From assembly GCF_921293095.1 (NCBI RefSeq), contig NC_060254.1:10230001-10294000 (forward strand): 64,000 nucleotides of DNA, read 5' to 3'. The translations under genes and the position numbers were made by a program. Origin of the DNA: Ischnura elegans. Lineage: Eukaryota; Arthropoda; Insecta; Odonata; Coenagrionidae. The notes beneath the pieces were generated by a model. The model was not told where the DNA came from, did not search any database, and saw nothing but the letters and a program-made list of their open reading frames with translations. Shown here piece by piece: positions 47,391-59,459 of this stretch. Every line of letters starts with the position of its first letter. The stretch's first letter is position 1.

Positions 47391-47489
47391 TTAAGTAGGT
47401 CTGTAGCCTACTTCACTAGCCGATAGAATGTGTTTAATATGAGTACATATTTTTCCTGTGACCAAACGGCCCTTACTTTACGAATATGA

Positions 47490-50039
47490 CTCGCGGTGGG
47501 TAATCACAACAATACCAAAGATTTGTTGAATACTTGACTTCAATAGCTTCATTGTACATGTAGTTTCGACGCATTAATGCGTATAAAATAATAGTACGGT
47601 GAAGCTATGAACGTGACATATTCGGTGGACATTATTTCTTATCTTTATTTTCAACAACTTCTCACCTTTAAACGCTGATTACATAGGTAATCAAAAACCA
47701 AACTGAGAACTGTAGGGAGTGCCTATTATGATGCTCGAGTAGAATTGGTAAGCGCCTACTTGGAGGAACGCTGACGACGATACGCCGCCAACGAAGAACC
47801 ACCGTATCACAAACACATTCGCTTTTATACCCAAAAGTACCTAAAACCAATACCAAGAAACCCATATGGAAGTCTAAGGAAAACAAATCAGTCCGATAAG
47901 AGCCAGATCTTGCGCTTGAATTGAAGTGGCAGAGAAAGGTTACGAGGAAATGGACCTTGACAGAATGATGCACGTGTATTGAACGGTCCTTAGGCGCGCA
48001 TGATGAAATAATAGACTGTGAGAGGTAGTGGAATTATCTCGGTTCGCAGACAGAACAAGTTGGTTGGTGCGACACACAATATCACGCCCCACTCCGCTCA
48101 CGGAAGCATGCATGAGGCATTAAATTATTTAATAGAACGATATTCGGTCACCGAAACTCTATCGCGTTTGGAATGAGGAGTCACGGAAGATTCTGGAGAA
48201 CTGAGTACTCTGACCAATCGCCGTAGATGTTTTCTTTCGAAAAACAATGAAGTTTTAGGTAGTTATTACTGTACTTAATTTTGAAAGTCGATTCAATACC
48301 ACTGAAATAAGATTAGCGAAAAATTGCTAATGCTACAGCCTTTGTTGAACACTAACTAAAACTCTGAAAAAACTGAAAAAAATTAAAAGAAACTTTAACG
48401 TTAAAATGTTTTTTTTTCTAGTTTAATATCGTATTTTTGTATGGCTCCGCTAGCGGTCGCGGTTTTGCAGTTCACGAAAAAGCAGAGAAGTTACATTTTT
48501 CACAACGTTCACCTCCCAGGGGCCAGCGGCTAATGAGCTATTTACGAGGTTCGGCCCTTCCACAGTGAAATAAAGTTGCGCCTACAAGATGTTTCCTCTA
48601 CTAAGCCAATTCGTTGACTGGACCAATCTCGGATGCGCCAATCACCATGCATTACCACTCCTTTATTATTTCCGTTAATGATAGGAGCAAAAGACTTTCC
48701 ATCGTTTCTCTCGTAAGTAGTAAGCAAGTAAGAACATATACTAGGCAGGTTAGTTAACAGCAGGAAGCAGGGATTGTGGTTGGAAATTTCACGGTCATTA
48801 ATTTTTCACGAAGGGCTGTGTGCGCATGAAGACACACTATCTGAGAGTGACGACAACTCGGCGGATTCATGGTGGCAAGAACTTGCAAAGGCAAAGCAAT
48901 GTATCTCGCTGTTTTTCGTATTTAACGAAATTGCTAAATAGATGAGAAAGAACTTAAACGAAGGAGACGATTAACGGCCATAGCGATAATGACAGGATAT
49001 TAGGTACTTTGCACGCACGAAAGTACACAAAATAGACTGGTAAACAGTCTAACATCGGATATTGCGATGTACAAAGCTGAGATTCATGTAATCCCTAAGT
49101 AAGGGAAGAAAATACATTTGAGCAAACGAATGCATAAAAATAATATTACGTCAGCAGAGAGAAAACAGAATAAACCTGCATTGGAGACGCGGCGACGTAT
49201 CGTGGTCATGGAAGCGGTTTTACTCGGTGATAAAGGTGAAATATAAAAAACTGTTGTCTTTCGAACTTAGTTTTCATGATAAAAAATACTTCTGCAGTAA
49301 TTTTGCGGTGAGCCAAAATATATCCCCAACTGGAAACTACTATGAACCCTAGGGGAAAGGAAAACTTCCCCCAAACTTATACCCTACACTCACTCTTTTC
49401 TAGTGTAAAATCTGACATGGTGGACAAAAGAAGACAGGAAGTAGGTGGGCAGAGTGGCTACGGAGGGATGAGTTTCCGGTGCCATTCGGGGTGATGTAAA
49501 AGGCCTTCCTAATTATAAAATCTCCTTTCAGATGCAAATTTCCCGAGGGAAGGACCTGGACCATCTACCCTGGCTTCTTCCCCACGACACAACGGCCCAT
49601 ATCTTCGCGATTTCCATCCTCGCAAATCAAACAAATCGCATATCGACTGATAATTGATGCAGTGATTCACCTAATGCCGCAACATTGACAGCCGGGTGTT
49701 TACGTTTTGTCTCCATACAAATTTAAGAGTACGCATCACAAGCACTCAATCTGTTGTATTTTACTTGTTTTCGAAACGAATTAATTGTTTAGAAGTCAAG
49801 ATATCATTTCCAACATTAACCTGAATTCTGAAGATAAGAATTCTACATCTGACGAAATGATGGAGAATAATTTTGAAATTTGAGATAGAGTTAAATATTA
49901 AAAAGGGTCAACTCCACCTTCCCTGAGAATTTCAAGATAATATCGGACATCACAGACGATCGTGAGGGAGTGATGCGTCTCCTTAAGGGTCTTTTTAAAG
50001 GCTTAAGGGTTTTCACTTTTCCTGGACCCTTAAGACTTT
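47490..50039. other. Non-coding stretch; small inverted repeat near 49980-50036
   Basis: CTTAAGGGTC and GACCCTTAAG lie about 35 bp apart near the right end, with a third CTTAAGGG between them. Frames of up to 101 codons (47668-47973, minus) show no known motif. I see nothing else. Confidence 0.4.
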
Positions 50040-50520
50040 TAAGTGAAGGGCCAAACGGGCCTTCTCTCTCTTCGTTCTTGGAAGAAGAGAAGGCGTAAGT
50101 GAAGGCCTTGCAACATGAAGTGGACAGAGTGAAGCGATGGCAACAACAAAGGGTACGCAAACGCTATATGAGTTCACAGCCAGCTCCTCGACCCTATGCA
50201 CGGACCTACCCGAGGTGTTCTCGCATCAACGATAAATCGTCGCCGTCCCGCCGCTTTTAAAGAACGGGCGCAGGACTCACTTGAGAATTTATCTCTTTTT
50301 CTGCAGTAGATAATCGGCTCATCCGAGGAAGACAAGAGGAGGAGAGAGAATGAATGCACTTTACCGCCACGAGGGGGCGTCTCATAAGGGGGATAGCCAA
50401 CCTCGTACCCACACAAAAGAGGGGCTGATGGACAGTGCCACCTGGACGATCGTGTCGCGCACCACGACGCGGTGGCCGTAGCCTCCGATTATGTACAGGC
50501 CATAGACCTTGAACATGCAT
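50040..50520. other. GC-rich patch
   Basis: Moderately GC-rich with frames of 62-89 codons on the minus strand, none recognised. CACGATCGTCC and CGCGACACGATCG-like CpG words occur near 50450. Confidence 0.35.
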
Positions 50521-50557
50521 TCAACTATACAGACCTAAATTCATCAACTTATTTTTG

Positions 50558-50883
50558 ACTGTGTGGCATCCCATTTTAAGGTTTCTCGGTTGGATAACCT
50601 ATGCCACTTCCTTTTGCAATAAATTTTAATAACCAGGACATCACTCTCATAAACGAATATTTTTCCTCATCCTTTTCCCCTATTCCGGCGGCCATTCCAA
50701 AATTCATCTCTTCTTCCGTAAGGTAACTATGTTACTATAACAATAATAATATAAATAAATAATAATTTACGCCTGATGATGATAATGATTAATCATCGAA
50801 ACCCGGGTCACTTCATTAAAAAAATGATTGGCATAAGTAAAAGTTATCCAACCAAGAAACCTTAAAATGGAATACCACGCAGT
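50558..50883. mobile_element. ~326-bp inverted-repeat element carrying a hammerhead-like motif
   Basis: The left arm (50558-50605) and right arm (50830-50883) are inverted: ACTGTGTGG, then CATCCCATTTTAAGGTTTCT, CGGTTGGATAAC and TATGCC on the left, against the complement of GGCATAAG, GTTATCCAACCAAGAAACC, TTAAAATGGAATACCACGCAGT on the right. Just inside the right arm, 50773-50808 reads CTGATGA, TGATAATGATTAATCATC, GAAACCCGGGTC. GATGAT can pair with ATCATC, so the region folds, but in a way that competes with the canonical hammerhead fold. There is no ORF and no clear target duplication. Confidence 0.65.
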
Positions 50884-52009
50884 TGAGGATGACCTTTACA
50901 GACCTATACCCCCAGGTTTTTCTATCTGCATAGCGCACGTGAGAAAAATTTCCAAGGAGGAAAATTTATTGCAAAACAAAGAAAGTACAGCTTCAATGCA
51001 ACTACACTGTAAGGGTAACATTAATAGGATTTCCATGATAATTACAAGCATTATTAACACTTATTCAGCTGAATTGAGTACCATATTTACAGTGGAAAAT
51101 TCAAACGCTACCATAAAGTTACCGCCCAGGATAACGTGACTCCCGAGGGAAACGTGAGGCCGGTATGTTCGACATTCTGTTCGCCAATACGGGACAAAGG
51201 GTTGTAAGTATTTGGTTCGTAACGTAAATTTCTAGATAATAACTAACATAATTATCAAGAAATTTCTACTGATGACTCATGAAGCGTTTTATACAATTTT
51301 ATCCACCATATTTGCGCGTCGATCAAAGAGACACGTTGATCAGAATGTTTTTTATATACCATTAGTAAGGTCATTTTCTCTCAAGGATACAACAATGCCT
51401 TCATATTTTAAATATAACAGAAGTAGTCCATAAAAGAAACCGCGCCATTGTAAATAAAATTGTTTACGTTTCTCTAAGTCTGCCATTATACTGAAGGAAG
51501 GGACGAAACTTTTCATGTTTTGTGGTAATAATTGTTCGAAATTCCGTCTTTATTAATACTAACGCTTTTCACAGAACATGGATATAATATTAATAATATT
51601 TACTAGTCTAAAACAATTTAAACATGTAAATATCGTACATACTTAAACAATTTTGGAAGTTTAGGTGACCCCAGAGCCTATTACCAATTGGAGGGATCAC
51701 GTTCCGAAACACAATTGAAGAAAATACAAAATGAAGAAAAACGATGAAATTGAAAAAAAAACAAAATAACTAAGTTTAAAAAAAATAATATAGTTTTAAA
51801 ATACTTTATATGATATATCCAATCATATTGTAGTTGCAAAATAGCCATAGTTTCACATGCTTCAGGATTTTCAATAAAAATTAAATTGAATCGGCACGTA
51901 AACAATGGCGTGCGACAAGATAATATAAAAAGTTAAACTTATTGAACTATGCCACAAGAACACCGATGGAAGCGAATTTCCCGCACTTCACGTACGTCGT
52001 CTAAATGAA
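50884..52009. other. Nothing recognised
   Basis: AT-rich. The 90-codon frame starting at 50867 begins inside the right arm of the preceding element and shows no motif. Confidence 0.4.
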
Positions 52010-52500
52010 GATGGGGTGGGGTACCGTCTCGTAGGCTATCTCGATTCTGAGACGTGGTTTGACCACACGCGCGCGGCGCGGACGCCTCCCTCCGCGTCCC
52101 TAATTTACTCGGCGCCTCACCACCCACTCGCGACTACCGCCCGCGCCGTGGGTGCAACACCACCTCATGTAAATTCCCGACTCGTTGCGACGCCGCGGAG
52201 AGAGAATTTACTCGTGATGGGCCGCAATTGTCATAAATACCTACGGCTAGGAAGAGGGAGAGAGAGAGAGACAATGAGGCTTGCTTGCGGAGAAAGAGAA
52301 ATAGAAGCGACGTGCTCGAGCCTCACACGCCACCTTCCCCTTCTTCCATGCATCACAAGCCTTGGCGAGAATTGCGGACGATTTGTTCTCGAAAGCGCAC
52401 CAAATATGAACCGGGCAACAAAGCGACGGGGCACCAAATGGGACGTGAAGGTCCGCCCTTGATTGGTCGTCGGAGATGATGATCCAGGACGGCACTTGGG
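52010..52500. other. GC-rich patch with (GA)n tract
   Basis: CpG-rich near 52070-52200 (CACACGCGCGGCGCGGACGC), followed by GAGAGAGAGAGAGA near 52256-52270. A 148-codon plus-strand frame (52016-52462) and frames on the minus strand overlap; none is recognised. Confidence 0.35.
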
Positions 52501-55181
52501 TGAAATAGGCAATTTTTCTATTCAGCCTTGACTCTCGCTACTCCGGGGGATGACAAACGAAAGGAAAAATGGTGCTATGAAGGTTGCATGACATCATGAA
52601 AAACTGGAGGGAGAAGAAACGCACGAGAATCTGTATTTGCTCTGGTGGAATAAAATAGCGATGAGGTGTGTTTGGCTGCGATAATAATAAAGTGGAAAAA
52701 CGCATAACAATCAGTATTTTAAGAACACGCTGTCGTGTGAGCATGGCCTTAGTGAACCTCTAGGGCCTCCACTCTTGTCCGGACACAATGGAATATATGC
52801 TATCTCTTTTTTAAGGATTTATAGTCGGTGAATACATATTCTTCATTTTTTACTTTCTTATGAAAATTTTCCGTCGATATGTGTTCCAAAAAAATAACAA
52901 TGAAGTAATTAGCCTAAGAACAGCATTAGAAAACTAGCGAAAAAATGAGAACTTAACGAGAAAATTAATCAAAGCAATAAAAAAATTATTGGTTTAAAAA
53001 AATAATTTATTCGCCACGACGAAAAAAGTTGCCAATATGTCTATATTTTACCAATTTTTGGCATTACCTAAAAGCAAGTGGTTGGTTCACGAGATCTGAT
53101 TCCTCCGAGACGCATAGGTAAAATTCTGAAAACAGTAGGATTCTTGTAAGTCAAGCATCAGCTTTGCTAGATTCAAAGCTCGGATCGTTTCATCTTTTAC
53201 CAGTAGGGTGATAGTTTCCAAAAATGTGTAGTTGATATTCTTCATTTCCGAGAAATTGATGGGACATAGTAGGTACTCGTTACGTAAAACGCGAAATCAT
53301 TTTATTCGTTATACTTCGACCTTTCTGCATCCAGAATGAATCGCTATACATTCCACTACCGAGGAGGGAGTAGAGTTAGGCACCGTTCAGATCTATGGGA
53401 GACGAGGGCTGTAGCGGTGAGATAGACATGAATAGACCGTACACAGAGCAGAGGAAGCATAACATACTGTGAGGTGGGGGATGGCGATATTATTGCCTGA
53501 ACATGTAGTTCGATTACATAATTCTCCTTACATTTAAACACAGGTCAACTAATGAACAACTAGTAAAAGTACACTCGCTTCCCATTGACAAAGAAATGAA
53601 TTCTAGCAACGACCAATTACCTCGTTTTGTTTCTCTAGGCAACCAATAAAAACAGACAATCAAATTAGCGACGTAGGTCAATCGTACAGAGGTTTTGCGA
53701 GTAATTTTCTCGTACCAAAAGTAAAATTTTTACACCAATTGACGTTGGTAAAAAAAGGTACAGGATAATTAGCTCAGCGCTAAAGAAGTCGAATTAATAC
53801 TCTATGGACGAAATTAACACTATCCCGAAAATGAAAATTATAAACAATTCGGCTAAAGATGTAATGCGGTGAAAGTTTACCGACGGATATAAGACAACTA
53901 ATTTGGCGGCACTTTTATGAGAAATTCCCACTCGTAGACAACGTAGCAATTTCAAACCTGATAATGACACTAATTTTTTTAACCAAGGGCGTATTATGTA
54001 CATTTGACATTTTAACTATTTATTCTATTGAATATCGGTGCAAAAGTTTTGCGAATTCAGGCAAACAGCCCAGGAAGCCAGGTTGCATCAAGAGACTTAA
54101 TGCATCCATGCAAGGAAACGAATAAGTTCCCTACACAAAATTCACTTAACATACACGGAATTGAACCAATGTCTGCTAATACCAACTGAAATTGTTGAAG
54201 CGGAAATTTTTGAGAGAAACGTCAATATGCTATGGCCTCAAGTTAAGCAGGGGAGGATAACATCACAAAGACCTACGAGTGAGTCAAACTAATTAAAAGT
54301 AAAGGTAAATGATACAGAACTCGAACCGCTACTCGAAGATAACATTACGAAATCTTAACGAGGAGCACGAGTTAATTGCATGTATAATTACAGTTACACC
54401 CATGAATTTCATCAAAAGATGTAACTTGATGATTAGAGCACGATCCGTACCCACGATGAGATTAAATCTGGACTAACTGTATATCAGTTCCCGATCCGGA
54501 CGATCCAACCGTTACTGGCGGAACCACGACCCGCCAAAGGAAACATATTTCCAGTCTTCCAAAAGAAGTTCCTGGCAACTCTCCGAACTGGAATTCCATG
54601 AGGGCAACATCCTCGATATCGCATATACGAACCCAATATGATAGGTGTAGCGAGTAAAAAAAGTAAGGGTAGATTTTAAAGGGAGGAGAATACCTCGGCG
54701 GAAAGAGTTACGATATGCAAGTAATGCAAACAATTGGTCCTACTTTTGCATTTAAGCACAATATAACAATTAATATATCCTATAAATATAGCTATTCATA
54801 ACATACAGACGCATAATTTTTATCTTTGTCGATAATGTCCCGTAAAAATTAGTGAATATCTATGAATACCTGTGAGCAGTATTTTATTTTAGCAGTATAT
54901 TCATGTAGCCATGAAATAACGCACGATTTTTACATTCGACGATTATGAACCAAGATTTTTTGGGGTCGAAACAGCAGTAACATTTGCTATAAAAATAGGG
55001 ATATCCGTTACTTAAACGTAACTTCTTCTCAGTTTCGACGCTAAAATGAAAAATGTCTCCTGCACGGAAAGCACAATAATTCCTATCTTAAAATATCGGT
55101 CGTTCATAGCCGCGAAGTATTGTCTCAAAAAAATATTCCATTTAGGCATATCTTGGATTTCTAGTCCAGAAAATCGTATGA
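52501..55181. other. Nothing recognised
   Basis: A stretch of 2.7 kb of AT-rich sequence without repeat pairs, hairpins or frames above 75 codons. Confidence 0.4.
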
Positions 55182-55296
55182 GTACAATTTGAGCTAAATA
55201 ATTGTATCTGAAATTTCGTCCATCAATTCGTATGTCAGAATACCACAGTTCACAATGGATGAAATTTCAGGTACGATTATATAGCTCAAATTTTAC
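55182..55296. repeat. Hairpin with ~42-bp arms and 31-base loop
   Basis: 55182-55223 (GTACAATTTGAGCTAAATAA, then TTGTATCTGAAATTTCGTCC and AT) pairs with 55255-55296 with about six mismatches. Substitutions are scattered, so the structure is old. It is probably a miniature foldback. Confidence 0.72.
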
Positions 55297-55346
55297 AACC
55301 TTAGAGGGATGATGCCTTACCTGGTAAATCAACTGATTTAAAGTAA

Positions 55347-55780
55347 GGATGAGTTGATTCAACTTTTTTCGGTTCCAATTCCATGAATTCTTATTCATGC
55401 TAGCAGATGGGAAGTTTATTTGGGAGTAGCTTTGCTGCCATTAAAATTGGATGGAATAAAATAACAAAAAAATAAAGCGGCCCAAAAATTATACTTATTA
55501 AAAATAGCGAATTAGCATTATGGTAATATACCATCTGCTTTAAACAAATAAGAAGTACTTTAACTGCTTCAGACATTAATTATTAACTAAATAGTGTATA
55601 GTGCACAATGTTTCATGTGTGTGGTGGTCTTTATGCCCAAAGCTCATAGGCTATGTTCAAAATATTTATCTTCCAGGAATCAATGGAATCGGAATCGACT
55701 TAAGGGATCGATTCTCGATTCCAATTCCGAGCCCGAGAATCGGTGAAATCAAGAATCGACAGTTGTAATCCACTCCTCCC
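55347..55780 (+). repeat. ~435-bp interspersed repeat, copy 2 (partner 32458-32950)
   Basis: Same block order as copy 1: CTTTTTTCGGTTCCAATTCC, TGCCATTAAAATTGGA, TTAAAAATAGCGAATTAGCA, GTGTGTGGTGG, AATGGAATCGGAATCGACTT, and AGAATCGGTGAAATC. It is about 50 bp shorter owing to scattered deletions. The ends are GGATGAGTTGATTCAAC and, read inward from the right, GGAGGAGTGGATTACAAC, supporting weak terminal inverted repeats. Confidence 0.65.
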
Positions 55781-56796
55781 AAACTTCAAGGAATAGGAAA
55801 CCAAACCGGATGAAAAACTCATTCAATCGATAAAAGCATAGAGTAAGTACTAAAAACGGACTAAGACATCCACTGTAACCCTCGGTCGTTACCGTTGGGG
55901 TTTAAATTTATGACAAGTTCCACCACTACAACGGATTAACTCGGACTCAACATAATCTAATAAAGATTAGCACTGCGCCTTCTATACAGGTAACTGTCGC
56001 ATCTGCTTCGATATGACATATTGAGTGCTCTGAAGTGATTAGTGTCCTAGTCGCCATTCGGACGGATGAGTTGATTTACTGATTCGAAGAAACGTTTCCC
56101 GAGTAAATAGGTTTCCACATAGCCATAAAATACATCTTGGAACATTGGCAGAATCCAGGACCATGGACCATAATTCTCCTGCGCCTACAGATCTTCGGTG
56201 ATAAAACAAAAATAAAAAAATAAAATGACCAGATCCAGACGCCGATACGTAAATAGGTGAGCGCATTCGTTCGGGGATTCCTCCGCGTCGGTCATCCTTA
56301 TCTGATGCAACGAATTAAAAGAATTCACGGCCAGCTCTCCTGCAGCCGACTGAACGCATATATCTCAGAGGAAAGTGCCAACACACCTCCGTCCCTCGTC
56401 AACGCATTTCATCTTCTTCATAGTTTACGAGCTCTAGCCGCAAGGCGAGGCGACAAGGCCATCCATTCTGGAGGCGATGAGAAGCAACGGAATCCACAGG
56501 GTGAGAACCATCGATTTCTGTGCCTAATTGTGACTTTGAGATAGAGTGGAAACCTACGGCCTCACAAACATTCTGATCTAATCGCGAAGAAAACAAGGCA
56601 CACACACAAAAAATCATTAATGAAATGGTTCAAATCAAATCGATCTGAATATGCTTTACAATAGCGGAACAGTAATGCTTATAAGCTAAACAGTAATGCT
56701 TACAGAGCCCACAGAAAGACATTATAATGGCAAAGATAGGACCTCTCCCTTCTTTTCCTAAGGTACATGGTATTTGGAGAAGGCGACCGATAGCTG
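55781..56796. other. No gene called; frame at 56257-56544
   Basis: A 95-codon plus-strand frame at 56257-56544 includes a possible splice donor, CAGGGTGAG, near 56500. The minus strand is open over the same bases (56399-56617). Neither translation is recognised, so an exon is possible but unsupported. Confidence 0.25.
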
Positions 56797-57172
56797 GGGG
56801 GACGTCCATTAATAACGTGAGGCGACTTAGGCGATTTTTGGACCTCCAATGAGATATCGTGAGATTTAGCTCGACCCCCTCCCTTTAATCTCCCGCGAGA
56901 TTGTTCAAAATGCGAATTTTCAGTGTAAATACGTTAATCTACGCTTCATTGCGTTAGATTCATTTTAAAAAACAATTAGTTTAATTATTTTTATTAAGAT
57001 TAGTTACGAATAGTATTTAAGATTACTAAGATCTTGATTTTACACTTTTACGTGATGCTTACACAATTACATGATGCTTAGCAGGAACTTGCTCTCTCCC
57101 ACTTGACATTGGGTGAGAATAGGTTTGACCCCCCCCCCTCTTAACGCCTCATGTAATTTATGGATAATGACC
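56797..57172. mobile_element. ~376-bp inverted-repeat element
   Basis: The left end GGGGGACGTCCATTAATAAC, then GTGAGGCG, is matched from the right end by GGTCATTATCCATAAATTAC, then ATGAGGCG (about 70% over 28 bp). Both sides carry pyrimidine-rich blocks just inside (CGACCCCCTCC on the left, ACCCCCCCCCCTC on the right). The CGTCCATAAATTACGT-type terminus resembles small transposons seen in many arthropod genomes; this is from memory and I cannot give a superfamily. No ORF and no clear target duplication. Confidence 0.5.
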
Positions 57173-57845
57173 ACCTAAGGTCATTTACACCATGAGGGAA
57201 GGGCAGGGTAAGAAGGACGGAGAGAAACCCAGCGTCGGTATTAGCCTGCTTTTAACGACAGACGCTAAGGAGACCACGGCTTAACGCCTCATCCAACGGA
57301 CAAAGTGATGTACTTGATTCTGGCCTGCACGAAGCTTTCAAGTAAAGATGAACACATGTAGGAAGGGTGAGAAGCCAACTCTCTAGCCATCTTACCAACC
57401 CGGCAATAAAATTAATATGATTAACCCCGCAAGTAAAAATACACTATGTGATAATCTGAGTTTTAAGAATGAGATGTACCTAATGAGGCAATTAACTATA
57501 GGAAAATAATGAATAAGGTATTAATGAGGAGGGAAGACTACATCTCAAACATTTTACTCCACCGTCGAACAAAATTTAAAAAAACTAAAAATTTAATTTA
57601 ACTCCTTATTTCAGTGGAGAGACGATTGACTCAACTATTTAAGTATCAAAGGGCTCACGCTATTCTCAGTAAATTTTCAAAAATGGTTAACTATATATAT
57701 GACAACTGTGAACATTTACGAAAATAAAAATTCGCGTGAGTGACTTGAAACGAATCGAGCTCCATGTGCTAACTTTGCAATAATTTGTACAGTGGCCAAA
57801 GAAAAAAGCGGGAACGACTTCAATATTGAGGATTAGAAGGGGAAA
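57173..57845. other. Nothing recognised
   Basis: AT-rich spacer before the tRNA-like sequences. AACGCCTCATCCAACGGACA near 57285 echoes the AACGCCTCATGTAATTTATG of the preceding element's right end but does not extend. Confidence 0.35.
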
Positions 57846-57904
57846 GTGGTAGTCTAGTAGGTAGAGCACTGGATTCTGGTCGAAGGGTCCCAGGTTCGGA
57901 CTCC
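57846..57904 (+). repeat. tRNA-like sequence (Pol III A and B box), probable SINE remnant
   Basis: A box-like TAGTCTAGTAGG, then GTAGAGCACTGGATTCTGGT, then a B box-like GGTTCGGACTCC (57893-57904), with the correct ~33-base spacing. A cloverleaf cannot be completed: the T stem has no 3' partner because a 13-C run follows. This looks like the head of a tRNA-derived SINE or a tRNA pseudogene. Confidence 0.45.
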
Positions 57905-58193
57905 CCCCCCCCCCCACGAAAAAAAAACGATCGAAGCCACCATATGGTTTTGAATTATTTTTTTTTAATTATTGCACTATTTTCTTATTTTCTGTTAAAA
58001 TATATACTTGGTTGTTTAGATTAATTTTTAATTAAATATAATATAATTTTATTAAAGTCATTTTATAAAAGTGAGGAGTATACGGCAACAAAAAACTTTT
58101 GCATAAAAAGGTGCGATACAGCAAAGGCTATCACGATGGAAGACGTTCTAAGTCCACTTGTAAAATATATTTAATAATAAAGTGAAAATGTAA

Positions 58194-58266
58194 CGTCCCT
58201 TCCAGGATTCGAATCTGGAATCTTCTGATCCGTAGACAGACGCGATATATATTGCACCACGGGGGC
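58194..58266 (-). tRNA. tRNA-Arg(ACG)-like sequence, probably a pseudogene or SINE head
   Basis: On the minus strand it reads GCCCCCG, TGGTGCAATATATATCGCG, an anticodon arm TCTGTCTACGGATCAGA with loop CTACGGA (anticodon ACG, Arg), then CCAGATTCGAATCCTGG. It has the length and arm order of eukaryotic tRNA-Arg, and B box GATTCGAATCC is intact. The acceptor stem pairs at only about four of seven positions. One anticodon-stem pair and one T-stem pair are lost, and GGA-type D-loop bases have become TATATA. It is therefore unlikely to be a working tRNA. It lies about 290 bp from another tRNA-like sequence in the opposite orientation. Confidence 0.5.
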
Positions 58267-59459
58267 CCTAATAGAACGATGAATTAAATTTTGAACTTAG
58301 GCTTCAAATGAGAGATTAAAACCAATGATAATTGTCGAAAATTGCCGCTCATACTAACTCTCAGGAACTATAAATGGCGTTAGAATCCATCGCCATTTGG
58401 TTCTGATCTGCACTGAAAATTTAATGTCGATTGCTGATCGGGAAGTGGATTAATTATGAATAGCAAGATTTTGCCCGGAAGGACAAACAAACAAACGAAT
58501 AAGAAATAAACTTTATAATTTAGAGGTAAAAATAAGCTAGTTAGCCAAACAGCGCAATGTACGCTGTCTAATCGCAGGCCTTTCCGGTGGCTATCAGCTT
58601 GATCATCTAAAATGAAATTCACGAAAATATTTTGAAGATATACCATTCATATCACCGCGTGGATAAATTCATCATGATAACGAGAGAAAAGAGGATGTCG
58701 ACGTCAAAACGAATTTGTACATTTTTACTTAATAAAACTGGTGGCAGCCTCACGCAAAAATACAATGCGCAGCAAACGGGAGAAAAGAATAGCAACATGG
58801 TCCTCCCCACCTGGAGACCGTAAATTTGGGCTGAATGGTTTCAACTCGACAGACAAACGGAAGCAGAATGCGCCTTCTTCATTTATTATGTCCCGACTCC
58901 GCTTTCGGAAAAATGCCCTCACTACGAAATACGCCGATAGCCATCATATCTGAAGGAATCCATGAAAAAATTAAGTCCCCACTACCAAATAGGCGAGGCA
59001 TTTTTCACGGAATTCAGACGCGTTAAAGCAGATTACATTCCACGACATATAAAAAACAGCCTCCGAAAAATGAGCATCACACATATCAGAGGAACATTCG
59101 AAATACTAATCACTTTATGATTTCTTCATGCGCCTCCGTGTCGGGAATGTTTCGTTCAAGTTCTCCGACCAGGATATGCCCACCACCTAATGCCCGTCGA
59201 GGTAGGAATGCGCCAGCTCTGTTAAAGTTTAAGGATTAAAAAAAGGAAGGGAGAAAGAGGTATAAAAAAGAAACAAGAGCTCTCTGGAACGAGTTGACGG
59301 TGATGCATGGGGTTTGATGGGACGTCGTTTGAAAAAGTAAACCCGCTCCATCCCTCTTCCTACCCAGTTTCAATGCCATCCCTCATCCCGAGGGTCTCCA
59401 AAGAATATGGAGAGAGGAGAAGAGAAATACCTCGAGGTGCGAGCTCCCATAAATTGTAG
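58267..59459. other. Nothing certain; TATA-like box at 59261
   Basis: AT-rich, then purine-rich near 59230-59270 with TATAAAAAAG (59261-59270). No downstream frame or start signal convinces me. Confidence 0.3.

Larger units (their letters stand above)
47121..47473. mobile_element. Palindromic mariner derivative made of two 3' ends
   Basis: The 353-bp core is flanked by TA on both sides (47119-47120, 47474-47475), as for Tc1/mariner. The ends match as inverted repeats for at least 50 bp (AGGGCCGTTTGGTCACA, then GAAAAATAT, then TACTCATAT). Unusually, the complementarity continues ~14 bp outside the TA, so the true ends may lie further out. Each arm holds a mariner transposase C-terminus pointing towards its own end, so both termini derive from the same, 3', end of the parent. 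There is no 5' end and no catalytic region. It could move only with transposase supplied in trans. Confidence 0.75.

Noticed and set aside
52016-52462. 148-codon ORF (plus)
   Set aside because: Overlapped by minus-strand frames in a GC-rich patch; no known motif.
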